Assembly (NCBI GenBank): GCA_021784715.1
Contig: JAJYHP010000087.1
Location: 1 to 8,204 of the forward strand
Origin: a bacterium
Lineage (GTDB): Bacteria > Eremiobacterota > Eremiobacteria > Baltobacterales > Baltobacteraceae
DNA length: 8,204 bases
Direction: 5' to 3'
Each line of letters opens with the position of its first letter. Position 1 is the stretch's first letter. The notes beneath the pieces were generated by a model, which searched no databases, was not told the origin of the DNA, and worked only from the letters and a program-made list of their open reading frames with translations. Positions 1-6,677 of this stretch are shown piece by piece. A program made the position numbers and the translations under genes.

Positions 1-125
1 ATCTTTTCAATCGCGATGCGGGCGCCCGCTTCGGTGATGATCCGTAGCGTGGCGTCCATGATCTCCGGGCCGATGCCGTCGCCGTCGGCAACGGTGATGG
101 GAACGCGTTTTTCATTTGCACTCAT
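1..125 (-). CDS. icd: Isocitrate dehydrogenase, N-terminal fragment (isocitrate/isopropylmalate dehydrogenase family)
   Basis: Only the first 41 codons lie in the window; the gene continues past the left edge. The reading starts MSANEKRVPITVADGDGIGP and continues EIMDATLRIITEAGARIAIEK. The GDGIGPEI segment near residues 15-22 is the N-terminal signature of the beta-decarboxylating dehydrogenases (isocitrate, isopropylmalate, tartrate). The run ITVA-DGDGIGPEIMDATLRI is closest to the isocitrate dehydrogenases of the Rickettsia/Thermus type, which convert isocitrate to 2-oxoglutarate in the TCA cycle. 3-Isopropylmalate dehydrogenase (leuB) cannot be excluded from so short a piece. The ATG at 123-125 is the only start that gives this frame a sensible N-terminus, and no good Shine-Dalgarno site precedes it. 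It lies downstream of the c-di-GMP gene on the same strand, after a 126 bp gap, so it may have its own promoter. Confidence 0.8.
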   Translation of the reverse strand, partial: MSANEKRVPITVADGDGIGPEIMDATLRIITEAGARIAIEK

Positions 126-251
126 AGGCCGATGTAGTTAGACGTGCCTTGGGGACCGCCTCTTCGCGCAATCGTTTATCGAACGCGCCGATATCGGCGT
201 ACCGCAAGACGAAGGAGGTTCGATGCGTCGCGCGCTCGGTGGCTTCGAGGA
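126..251. other. Intergenic gap between the c-di-GMP gene and icd, with a 14-bp perfect palindrome
   Basis: This is the only sizeable gap in the leftward unit. It holds a perfect inverted repeat with no spacer, CGCCGATATCGGCG at 186-199, about 60 bp upstream of the icd start. Such a site could be an operator, but a near-identical string (CGCGATATCGGCG, around 1107-1119) occurs inside the GGDEF coding region, so chance is plausible. I see no T-rich rho-independent terminator and no convincing -35/-10 pair. The minus strand stays open in one frame through the gap, but that frame has no recognisable protein and no good start of its own. Confidence 0.4.
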
Positions 252-3155
252 TCAGCGAGCGGCGATCGTCGGCCCCGCCGCGAGTAGCTCGTCGATCGCG
301 CTTGCGGGGAGCGGTGGCCGGTAGAGAAATCCTTGGGCGAACCGGCAACCGTAATCGCGGAGAAATTGCGCCTGCCTCGCGTGTTCGACGCCCTCCGCTA
401 CGGTCTCTAGGCCTAAGCTATCGGCCATTCCGACTAACGTTTTAACGATCGTCTCATCTTCGCGTTCGTTCCCGATACCGTCGACGAACGATCCGTCGAT
501 CTTCAATACGTCGAACGCAAATCGGCGCAGATAAGCGAGTGACGAGTAGCCGGTTCCGAAATCGTCGATCGCCGTGCGGATGCCCGCACCTTTTATATCT
601 CGCACGATCGCAATCGCATGCTCGACATCGCTCATCGCGACGCTCTCGGTAATCTCCAACTCCAAAAGTTGAGGGTCGAGCCCCGAGATATCGAGCGCTC
701 CAAGAATCTCTTGCCGTAAATGCCGGTGGTGTAACTGGCGGGCGGAGAGGTTTACGGCGATGCGCAGCGGACCGAAGCGTTTCACCCAGGCGGCAGCCTG
801 CAGTGCGGCGGTCTCGAGCACCCAGCGCCCGAGGTGAACGATGAGCCCCGAGATCTCGGCGCTCGGAATGAAATGTCCCGGCTCGATCAACCCGGATCCG
901 GGATGTTGCCAACGGACCAAAGCCTCGAGTCCAACGATCTTGCCGTCGAGGAGAGCTATTTGCGGCTGATAATAGACAAGAAACTCGTTGCGGTCTAATG
1001 CTCGGCGTAATAGCCGTTCTTGCGAGAGGCGCATGAGAATCGGCGATTCCAGCGTGGCGTTATAGAAATAAAAGCCGCCGCGACCCCGATCTTTCGCACG
1101 CGACATCGCGATATCGGCGTTCTTCACCAAGGCGTCACCATCGGTTCCGTCCTCTGGATATACCGAAATGCCAATGCTCGCGGAGAGAAATTGTTCGAAA
1201 TCGTCGACGGGGAAAGGCTCTTCGATGGCGGCGATGACTTGCTCGGCGAGATCGCGCAGGCGATCGTTCGAGCCGGCGTCCTGAATCATCAGTGCGAATT
1301 CGTCGCCGCCCATACGAGCGACGGTGCCGACCGATGAGAACAAGCCTTCGATACGGGTTCCGACCGCTTGTAGCAGCCGGTCGCCGAGCCGATGCCCGAG
1401 CGTCTCGTTGATATCTTTGAATCGATCGAGGCCGAAGAAGAGCACGGCAACCCGCTGCATTCGAAGCGGAGCCGCTTCGATCGCGGAGCGCAAGCGATCG
1501 CGAAAGCCGCTTCCGTTGGGGAGGCCCGTCAGAACGTCGACATAGGCCATCCGTTGAAGGTGAAGACGGACGCGGCTCCGTTCGATAAAATTCTGCAACA
1601 AGCTCGCGATCAGGCCGAGAAACTCGGCGTCGGTTTCGGTGAAAACTCTATTTCGAGAAATATGCGAAAAGATCGCCGCTCCGAAACGTTCGCCGCCGAC
1701 ATCGATGGGTGCGACGAGCGCATCCTGCGTCACGACCGGAGAAGCGTTGGGACCGGATCCGGCGCTCCGTAGGGCGAGCGCGAGAATATCCGGGTCGATC
1801 TCCTCGGGCGACGACGAGCTTGCCGATGCCTCGACGTTCGGGGTGCGTCCCGTCGTATCGACGATTAGGCCGACCTCCGCTTCGAAGACACGACACCCGA
1901 GCTGGAGCGCCTGGACGATACCGACCAGAGGATCGCCTATCGCACTCGCAATAGCGTAAAGGTCGCGAACGCGCTGGGCTTGGATGCGGGCGCGCTCCTG
2001 CGCTTCGACTCTCAGTGTAACATCCTGGAGAACTGCGTAAACGCCCACGATGCTCTCTCCGCTATATTGAGGAATGAGCGTGACGTCGAGGGGAACGATA
2101 CTCCCATCGATGCGATAGCATTCCAGTGCGAACGAACAACCCTCGCCGGCGATTGCCGTAGCGAAATTTCGGCGAGCCGTCGCGAGGTACGCTTCGGTAA
2201 GGAAGGTTTCGAAGGAGCGCCCGACGAGAGAGCCCACTTCGTAATCGCCAATCCGCGCCGACGCAGCATTAGCCTCGGCGATCCGCCCGAGGCGATCGAG
2301 CGCGATGACGCCGTCGGGATTCGCTTGAAAGAGTGAGTGTAGTCGGCGGGCACTCTCATATCGTTCGCGTTCGGTTTCGGCGAGCGCCGCTTGTTCGGTT
2401 CTTCGGAGCGTCTCGTCGTGCAGGATCGAATAGACGCCGGCGAACGCCCCATTTTCAAAGAGCGGAACCGTGGTAACGAAGAGAAACCGCTCGGTGCCGG
2501 CCTTGTCGCAGACGGTGATCTCATACTCTTGCGTGACTCCCGAACGCGCTCGTTCTAAATAGACGTCGAGTTCGGTGCGTCGCTCGACCGGTACGAGGTC
2601 GCGAAAATGTGAACCGATCGCATCTGCATACGCCGCATCGGGGACTCGGCGCGCCGTATCGTTGACGTCGATGATGAAGCCGTCTCGATCTACGATGAGA
2701 ATGGGATCGGGATTATCGGCATAGATCGTTCGAAAACGAGCCTCGCTTTCGAGGATGCTGTCGCGCGCCGCATATTCTCTGGTAATGTCTTCGACGAAAG
2801 AGATAATGGCGAGACGGTCGTCGTCTTGTTCTGCGGCTCGCGTCCAACGACACACGATCGTTCTTCCGTCGCCCCGAGTATTTCTGTTAATGTGAATGCG
2901 TTCGCGTTGCCGTCCCTCGCGAAGACGGGCGCTGCTCTCCACGACGGAGACGTAATCCGCAGCGTGAACGAGCGCGCTCTCCTCTACGGTTTTCCCCAAC
3001 ATGTGTTGGGCGTCGATGCCGAAGAGATTCGTCGCGCTCTGCGACCAATAGGAGATACGAAGATCCCGATCCCATCCGACGATCGCCGTCCGAACGTGGA
3101 CGAGGAGCCTCTCCATACGATCGAGGAGCGTTGCGTCGTAGGCGCTATGCGACAT
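252..3155 (-). CDS. PAS-PAS-PAS-GAF-GGDEF-EAL cyclic-di-GMP signalling protein (probable phosphodiesterase)
   Basis: A soluble 967-residue sensor for c-di-GMP turnover; no signal peptide or membrane segment is visible. Domain order: three PAS domains (about 12-125, 137-253, 266-383), a GAF domain (about 396-527), GGDEF (about 535-700) and EAL (about 712-957). The EAL site looks complete: EAL at 744-746, N802 of NLS, E834/E837 of EITES, D864-D865 of DDFGTGYSSL, K885 of LKID and E921 of AEGVE. These are the metal and c-di-GMP contacts of active phosphodiesterases (c-di-GMP to pGpG). The GGDEF signature (616-620) is intact, but the upstream DLDxFK motif reads GLDRFK, with G575 (codon 1431-1433) replacing a magnesium-binding Asp, and there is no RxxD inhibitory site. 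I infer phosphodiesterase output with a GTP-sensing or inactive GGDEF. The ATG lies 6 bp after the aldehyde dehydrogenase stop and has no clear Shine-Dalgarno, which suggests translational coupling. The input ligands cannot be read from the sequence. Confidence 0.93.
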   Translation of the reverse strand: MSHSAYDATLLDRMERLLVHVRTAIVGWDRDLRISYWSQSATNLFGIDAQHMLGKTVEESALVHAADYVSVVESSARLREGRQRERIHINRNTRGDGRTIVCRWTRAAEQDDDRLAIISFVEDITREYAARDSILESEARFRTIYADNPDPILIVDRDGFIIDVNDTARRVPDAAYADAIGSHFRDLVPVERRTELDVYLERARSGVTQEYEITVCDKAGTERFLFVTTVPLFENGAFAGVYSILHDETLRRTEQAALAETERERYESARRLHSLFQANPDGVIALDRLGRIAEANAASARIGDYEVGSLVGRSFETFLTEAYLATARRNFATAIAGEGCSFALECYRIDGSIVPLDVTLIPQYSGESIVGVYAVLQDVTLRVEAQERARIQAQRVRDLYAIASAIGDPLVGIVQALQLGCRVFEAEVGLIVDTTGRTPNVEASASSSSPEEIDPDILALALRSAGSGPNASPVVTQDALVAPIDVGGERFGAAIFSHISRNRVFTETDAEFLGLIASLLQNFIERSRVRLHLQRMAYVDVLTGLPNGSGFRDRLRSAIEAAPLRMQRVAVLFFGLDRFKDINETLGHRLGDRLLQAVGTRIEGLFSSVGTVARMGGDEFALMIQDAGSNDRLRDLAEQVIAAIEEPFPVDDFEQFLSASIGISVYPEDGTDGDALVKNADIAMSRAKDRGRGGFYFYNATLESPILMRLSQERLLRRALDRNEFLVYYQPQIALLDGKIVGLEALVRWQHPGSGLIEPGHFIPSAEISGLIVHLGRWVLETAALQAAAWVKRFGPLRIAVNLSARQLHHRHLRQEILGALDISGLDPQLLELEITESVAMSDVEHAIAIVRDIKGAGIRTAIDDFGTGYSSLAYLRRFAFDVLKIDGSFVDGIGNEREDETIVKTLVGMADSLGLETVAEGVEHARQAQFLRDYGCRFAQGFLYRPPLPASAIDELLAAGPTIAAR

Positions 3156-3161
3156 CGCTAT

Positions 3162-4595
3162 TTATGCCAGGTATTCGCTAAGGCCGTGAACGCCGCCCTC
3201 GCGCCCGAAACCGCTCTCGCGGAAGCCGCCGAAGGGCGAGGCGGGATCGAAGCGATTGAACGTGTTGCACCAAACGACGCCCGCAGTCAGTCGCTGCGCT
3301 ACAGCCATATTCGTGCTGCCGCGCTCGGTCCAGACGCCTGCGGAGAGTCCGTACGGTGTGTCGTTTGCTTTTTCGATCGCCTCCTCGGGGGTGCGGAACG
3401 TCATGACCGCCAGAACGGGGCCGAAGATCTCTTCGCGCGCGATGCGGTGCGCACTCTGCACGTTGGTAAAGAACGAGGCGCGATAGAAATATCCTCGCTC
3501 GGGGAGGTCGCAGCGCTGTTGCATCAGCGTCGCGCCCTGATCGACGCCGCTGCGGACGAGCTCGTCGATGCGCTCGAGCTGAGAGCGGGAGTTGATCGCA
3601 CCGATGTCGGTATTTTTATCGAGTGGATCGCCGAGGCGCAGGCGGTCGATACGCTGTTGGAGCCGCGCGACGATCTCATCGAAAATGGACTCTTCGACGA
3701 GCAGTCTCGATCCCGCGCAACAAACGTGTCCCTGGTTAAAGTAGATGCCGCGCACGACTCCTTCGATCGCTTGGTCCAAAGGAGCGTCTGCGAACAGTAT
3801 GTGGGCCGCCTTGCCGCCGAGTTCGAGCGTGAGGCGCGTCTCGCGCCCTGCAAGCGCGCGAGCGATCTCGCGACCGACCTCGGTGGAACCGGTAAATGCA
3901 ACTTTATCGAGGCCGGGGTGGGCGACGAGGGCGGCGCCGGTCGCACCGTCGCCGGTTACGACGTTGAGCACGCCCGGCGGCAGATCGGCATCGCGCGCGA
4001 TTTCGGCGAGCAGCAGCGCGGTCATCGGCGTGGTTTCTGCAGGCTTGAGGACGACGGTATTTCCGCAGGCCAGAGCGGGAGCGATTTTCCAGGCCGCCAT
4101 GAGTAGGGGGAAATTCCACGGGACGATTGCGCCGCAGACGCCGAGCGGTTGCGGGCGTCGACCGGCGCGAAGCACCCATTCCAGTTTGTCCGCCCACCCG
4201 GCGTAGTAGAAGAAGTGCGCCGCCGCCGTCGGTACGTCGAAATCGCGCGCCTCGCGGATTGGTTTGCCGCCGTCGATCGATTCCAACACGGCGATCTCGC
4301 GCGAGCGTTCGGTAATCGCTCGTCCGATTCGGAAAAGATATTTCGCCCTCGTTGCCGGCTTCATGGGAGCCCACCAACGCTCGTACGCCTTTCGCGCGCT
4401 GCGTACCGCTCGCGCTACGTCGTCAGAGCCACCGTACGCGATGCGAGCGATCGGTTCTTCGCGGGCCGGGTCGATCGTGACGTCGTAACGGCCGCTCTGT
4501 GGCGCGCACCACGTGCCGCCGATAAAGAGGCCGTACTCGTTACGGATCTCCGGGCGAGCGCTCTCGGGGGCCGCGGCGTATGCTGATGAGCTCAT
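3162..4595 (-). CDS. NAD(P)-dependent aldehyde dehydrogenase
   Basis: A 477-residue ALDH-superfamily enzyme that oxidises an aldehyde to the carboxylic acid, cytoplasmic, near full family length. Visible motifs: PWNFP with oxyanion-hole N161, cofactor-binding K184 (VLKPAE), the Rossmann-fold FTGSTEVG (234-241), general base E258 in LELGGK, catalytic C292 in GHVCCAGSR, E389 of EEIFGP, and the closing SPFGGFRESGFGRE (453-466). The start is set at the ATG 4593-4595, because a GAGG at 4605-4608 sits 9 bp upstream. A TTG at 4608-4610 would add five residues but has AAGGA directly abutting it. The gene follows deoC so closely that its ribosome site overlaps the deoC stop. DeoC releases acetaldehyde, and ALDH genes are often next to deoC, so acetaldehyde oxidation is the best guess. 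An aromatic aldehyde is possible given the neighbouring hppD. The sequence alone does not settle the substrate. Confidence 0.93.
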   Translation of the reverse strand: MSSSAYAAAPESARPEIRNEYGLFIGGTWCAPQSGRYDVTIDPAREEPIARIAYGGSDDVARAVRSARKAYERWWAPMKPATRAKYLFRIGRAITERSREIAVLESIDGGKPIREARDFDVPTAAAHFFYYAGWADKLEWVLRAGRRPQPLGVCGAIVPWNFPLLMAAWKIAPALACGNTVVLKPAETTPMTALLLAEIARDADLPPGVLNVVTGDGATGAALVAHPGLDKVAFTGSTEVGREIARALAGRETRLTLELGGKAAHILFADAPLDQAIEGVVRGIYFNQGHVCCAGSRLLVEESIFDEIVARLQQRIDRLRLGDPLDKNTDIGAINSRSQLERIDELVRSGVDQGATLMQQRCDLPERGYFYRASFFTNVQSAHRIAREEIFGPVLAVMTFRTPEEAIEKANDTPYGLSAGVWTERGSTNMAVAQRLTAGVVWCNTFNRFDPASPFGGFRESGFGREGGVHGLSEYLA

Positions 4596-4604
4596 AATAT
4601 CTCG

Positions 4605-4608
4605 CCTC
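4605..4608 (-). promoter_or_regulatory. Shine-Dalgarno site for the aldehyde dehydrogenase, overlapping the deoC stop
   Basis: On the minus strand GAGG lies 9 bp before the ATG at 4593-4595 and shares two bases with the deoC TGA stop (4607-4609). Ribosomes finishing deoC would therefore sit on the ribosome-binding site of the next gene. This placement favours the 477-residue start over the TTG at 4608-4610. It is the clearest ribosome-binding site among the genes of this window. Confidence 0.6.
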
Positions 4609-5485
4609 AATCCTTCGGGATGCGTTCCGGGCGCGTGTAGTGACCGGTGCGAATGCGTTCGCGTTGTAGCAAGAGGTCGTCTAGCAGCGCGCTCGCCCCG
4701 ATACGAAACGATCCTGGTTCCAACCAGGATTCGCCGAGCGTCTCATTGAGAATCGCGAGATATCCCAGCGCCTGTTTCGTGTTTCGAATGCCTCCGGCGA
4801 GTTTGAGCCCACGTCGAACGCCGGCACGCCGAAAAAAAGCGGCGAGGGAATCGCACATCGCTAGGGCCGTCGGGAAGGTCGCATTCGTACCGATCTTTCC
4901 AGTCGAACTCTTAATCGTATCGGCACCCGCTTCGAGCGCGAGGTCGCAGGCACGACGGATCGCGGTGTAACTTCCCAACTCGCCGGTTTCGAGAATCACT
5001 TTGAGGTGTCGATCGCCGCACCGACCTTTGATCGCGTGGATCTCGGCCGCGACTCGGTGCTCGTCACCGCTGAGAAACGCACCGCGGTCGATAACCATGT
5101 CGATCTCATCGGCGCCAGCGTTTAAGGCTTGTTCGGTGTCGGCGAGTTTTACGGCGAGCTCGCTCTGTCCCGCGGGGAATGCCGCCGCTACCGATGCGAC
5201 GCGCACATCGCTCCCATCGAGCGCTCGGCGCGCGATGCCGACGAAATTCGGATATACGCAGACCGCAGCGACCGATGGGGCGTCGCTTCCTGGAAGCGGA
5301 GTCCGAGCCTTCGCGCAGAGCGAGCGCACTCGCCCCGGAGAGTCCCTTCCCTCCAACGTCGTGAGATCGATGCACGATATTGCGAGGTCGATCCACGCCC
5401 GTTTCGTCTCGCCTTTGATCGATCGAGCCGCCAGCTCGTTCGCGCGCGATTCGAGCATGACGGCATCGACGCAGACCCGTTTCAT
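4607..5485 (-). CDS. deoC: Deoxyribose-phosphate aldolase (DERA)
   Basis: A class I aldolase that splits 2-deoxy-D-ribose 5-phosphate into glyceraldehyde 3-phosphate and acetaldehyde, the last step of deoxynucleoside catabolism. The 292 residues form the long version seen in actinobacteria, with an extra N-terminal helix (about 10-45) and a C-terminal tail containing TGHYTRP. Active-site residues are in place: D129 in ADEIDMVIDRGAF, the Schiff-base lysine K192 in TIKSSTGKIGTNAT, and K228 in GLKLAGGIR. The VCVYPNFV strand (75-82) and the ASVAAAFPAGQ loop (97-107) also fit. Its ATG directly follows the hppD TAG stop with no spacer, so translation is probably coupled. A second in-frame ATG at residue 10 (5456-5458) is an alternative start and has no better ribosome site. 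Pairing with the downstream aldehyde dehydrogenase suggests acetaldehyde is taken on to acetate. Confidence 0.95.
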   Translation of the reverse strand: MKRVCVDAVMLESRANELAARSIKGETKRAWIDLAISCIDLTTLEGRDSPGRVRSLCAKARTPLPGSDAPSVAAVCVYPNFVGIARRALDGSDVRVASVAAAFPAGQSELAVKLADTEQALNAGADEIDMVIDRGAFLSGDEHRVAAEIHAIKGRCGDRHLKVILETGELGSYTAIRRACDLALEAGADTIKSSTGKIGTNATFPTALAMCDSLAAFFRRAGVRRGLKLAGGIRNTKQALGYLAILNETLGESWLEPGSFRIGASALLDDLLLQRERIRTGHYTRPERIPKD

Positions 5486-6613
5486 CTACAAGGTGCCGCG
5501 CTTCTCTTGCTCTTTTTCGATCGACACGAAGAGTGCTTTGAAATTGCCCTTCCCGAATGAGAGGCTCCCTTTGCGCTGGATGATCTCGAAGAACACCGTC
5601 GGTCGATCTTGCAGCGGCTTGGTGAAAATCTGCAACATGTAGCCGAGGTCGTCGCGATCGACGAGAATTTTGCGCGCGTGCAAAACGTCGATATCTTCGT
5701 CGATATTCCCTACCCGCGCCCGGAGGTCTTCGTAGTAGGAGTCCGGCGTATCGAGAAACTCGACGCCGTTATCGCGGAGGGCGTCGATCGTTGCAACGAT
5801 ATCGTCGGTACGAATTGCAATATGTTGAACGCCCGCCCCGCGATAAAAATCGAGGTACTCTTCGATTTGGGATTTCTTTTTTCCATGAGCCGGTTCGTTA
5901 ATAGGAAACTTCACGCGATGGCGGGGATCGCTCATCACTTTCGATTTCAGCGCGGTGTACTCGGTCGAGATGTCTTTATCGTCGAACGATATAAGCTGAG
6001 AAAAACCGAACACTTTCTGATAAAACTCACCCCAACCGTCCATCTCTCCCCAGCCTACGTTGCCGACGCAATGGTCGATCGCCAAAAGGTGCGGCTGCGA
6101 GGCGCGCGCGTAGCGCTTACGGGCGGATACGAAGCCCGGCAGAAAGACTCCGTCGTATCCGTCGCGTTGAACGAAGGTATGCACGGTATCGCCGTAGGTG
6201 GCGATCGTCGCCACCACGACCCGTCCGCGATCGTCGCGGCGTTCGGTCGGTTCCAGCAACGAGCGCGCTCCGCCGCGAACCGCCATCTCCCAGGCTCCGC
6301 GCGTGTCGTTCACGCGAATCGCGATGTCTCGGACGCCGTCGCCGTGAAGCTTGACGTGCTCGGCGATCGCGTCGTCCCCGCGCAGGCTCGAGGTGAGCAC
6401 GAAGCGGAGGTCGTGTTGCTCGAGAACGTAGCTCGCGCGGTCGTGTAGTCCCGTTTCGGGCCCGGCGTACGCGATTTGTTCGAACCCGAACGTGGCTTGA
6501 TAAAATTGCGATGCTTGTTTGGCGTTCCCGACGTAGAACTCCACATGATCCCAGTCGATTTTTGAGAGCGGAGTCGTACCTTCGGAGGCCGGCGAGGCGT
6601 GCGTTGTGCTCAT
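5486..6613 (-). CDS. hppD: 4-Hydroxyphenylpyruvate dioxygenase
   Basis: A non-haem Fe(II) enzyme that converts 4-hydroxyphenylpyruvate and O2 to homogentisate and CO2, the second step of tyrosine degradation. The 375 residues show the two vicinal-oxygen-chelate halves, an N-terminal one (about 18-150) and a catalytic C-terminal one (about 176-335). The iron ligands are visible: H181 in AIDHCVGN, H264 in GVQHIAIRTDD and E343 in VFFEIIQRKG. The closing SFGKGNFKALFVSIEKEQ (352-369) matches the gating C-terminal helix of the family and argues against hydroxymandelate synthase. The start is placed at the ATG 6611-6613, which gives normal family length. An upstream ATG at 6677-6679 would add 22 residues (VRAVCPRGH...) not seen in the family and would overlap the divergent gene. 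Only a weak GGA precedes the chosen start. It is the first gene of the leftward unit, divergent from the fahA unit that encodes the last step of the same pathway. Confidence 0.95.
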   Translation of the reverse strand: MSTTHASPASEGTTPLSKIDWDHVEFYVGNAKQASQFYQATFGFEQIAYAGPETGLHDRASYVLEQHDLRFVLTSSLRGDDAIAEHVKLHGDGVRDIAIRVNDTRGAWEMAVRGGARSLLEPTERRDDRGRVVVATIATYGDTVHTFVQRDGYDGVFLPGFVSARKRYARASQPHLLAIDHCVGNVGWGEMDGWGEFYQKVFGFSQLISFDDKDISTEYTALKSKVMSDPRHRVKFPINEPAHGKKKSQIEEYLDFYRGAGVQHIAIRTDDIVATIDALRDNGVEFLDTPDSYYEDLRARVGNIDEDIDVLHARKILVDRDDLGYMLQIFTKPLQDRPTVFFEIIQRKGSLSFGKGNFKALFVSIEKEQEKRGTL

Positions 6614-6677
6614 GGGATCCGTCTTAGCGGGGATGTCGGCAGGGCCCTTGTGCCCCCTCGGGCAAACGGCGCGAACC
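6614..6677. promoter_or_regulatory. Divergent promoter region between hppD and the fahA unit
   Basis: This 64 bp gap must carry the promoters of both units if the chosen starts are right. It contains the palindrome GGGCCC (6642-6647) and an overlapping short hairpin TGCCC-CCTC-GGGCA (6651-6664), which are candidate regulator-binding sites. I found no confident -35/-10 pair in either direction. The existence of a promoter is inferred from the gene layout, not from consensus matches. Confidence 0.4.

Noticed and set aside
223..324. A 33-codon plus-strand frame with a strong AAGGAGG ribosome site just upstream (MRRALGGFEDQRAAIVGPAA...)
   Set aside because: It overlaps the 3' end of the c-di-GMP gene on the opposite strand, the peptide looks like an antisense shadow, and a single purine run can arise by chance. 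Worth a glance only if ribosome profiling supports it.
112..348. A 78-codon minus-strand frame crossing the gap between the c-di-GMP gene and icd
   Set aside because: It starts inside the EAL gene and ends inside icd, in a frame other than either. The EAL domain already ends normally at 252, so this is not a frameshifted tail.
2826..4106. A 426-codon open frame on the plus strand, opposite the c-di-GMP gene and the ALDH
   Set aside because: It is antisense to two genes with clear domains and motifs, its product resembles no family, and long antisense open frames are common in GC-rich DNA with this codon use.
4596..4610. TTG start for the ALDH giving five extra residues (MRRDI)
   Set aside because: The ATG at 4593-4595 has a GAGG at 9 bp spacing, whereas the TTG has a purine run directly abutting it.
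5609..6448. A 279-codon open frame on the plus strand opposite hppD
   Set aside because: It lies wholly antisense to a well-supported hppD and its translation shows no recognisable domain.
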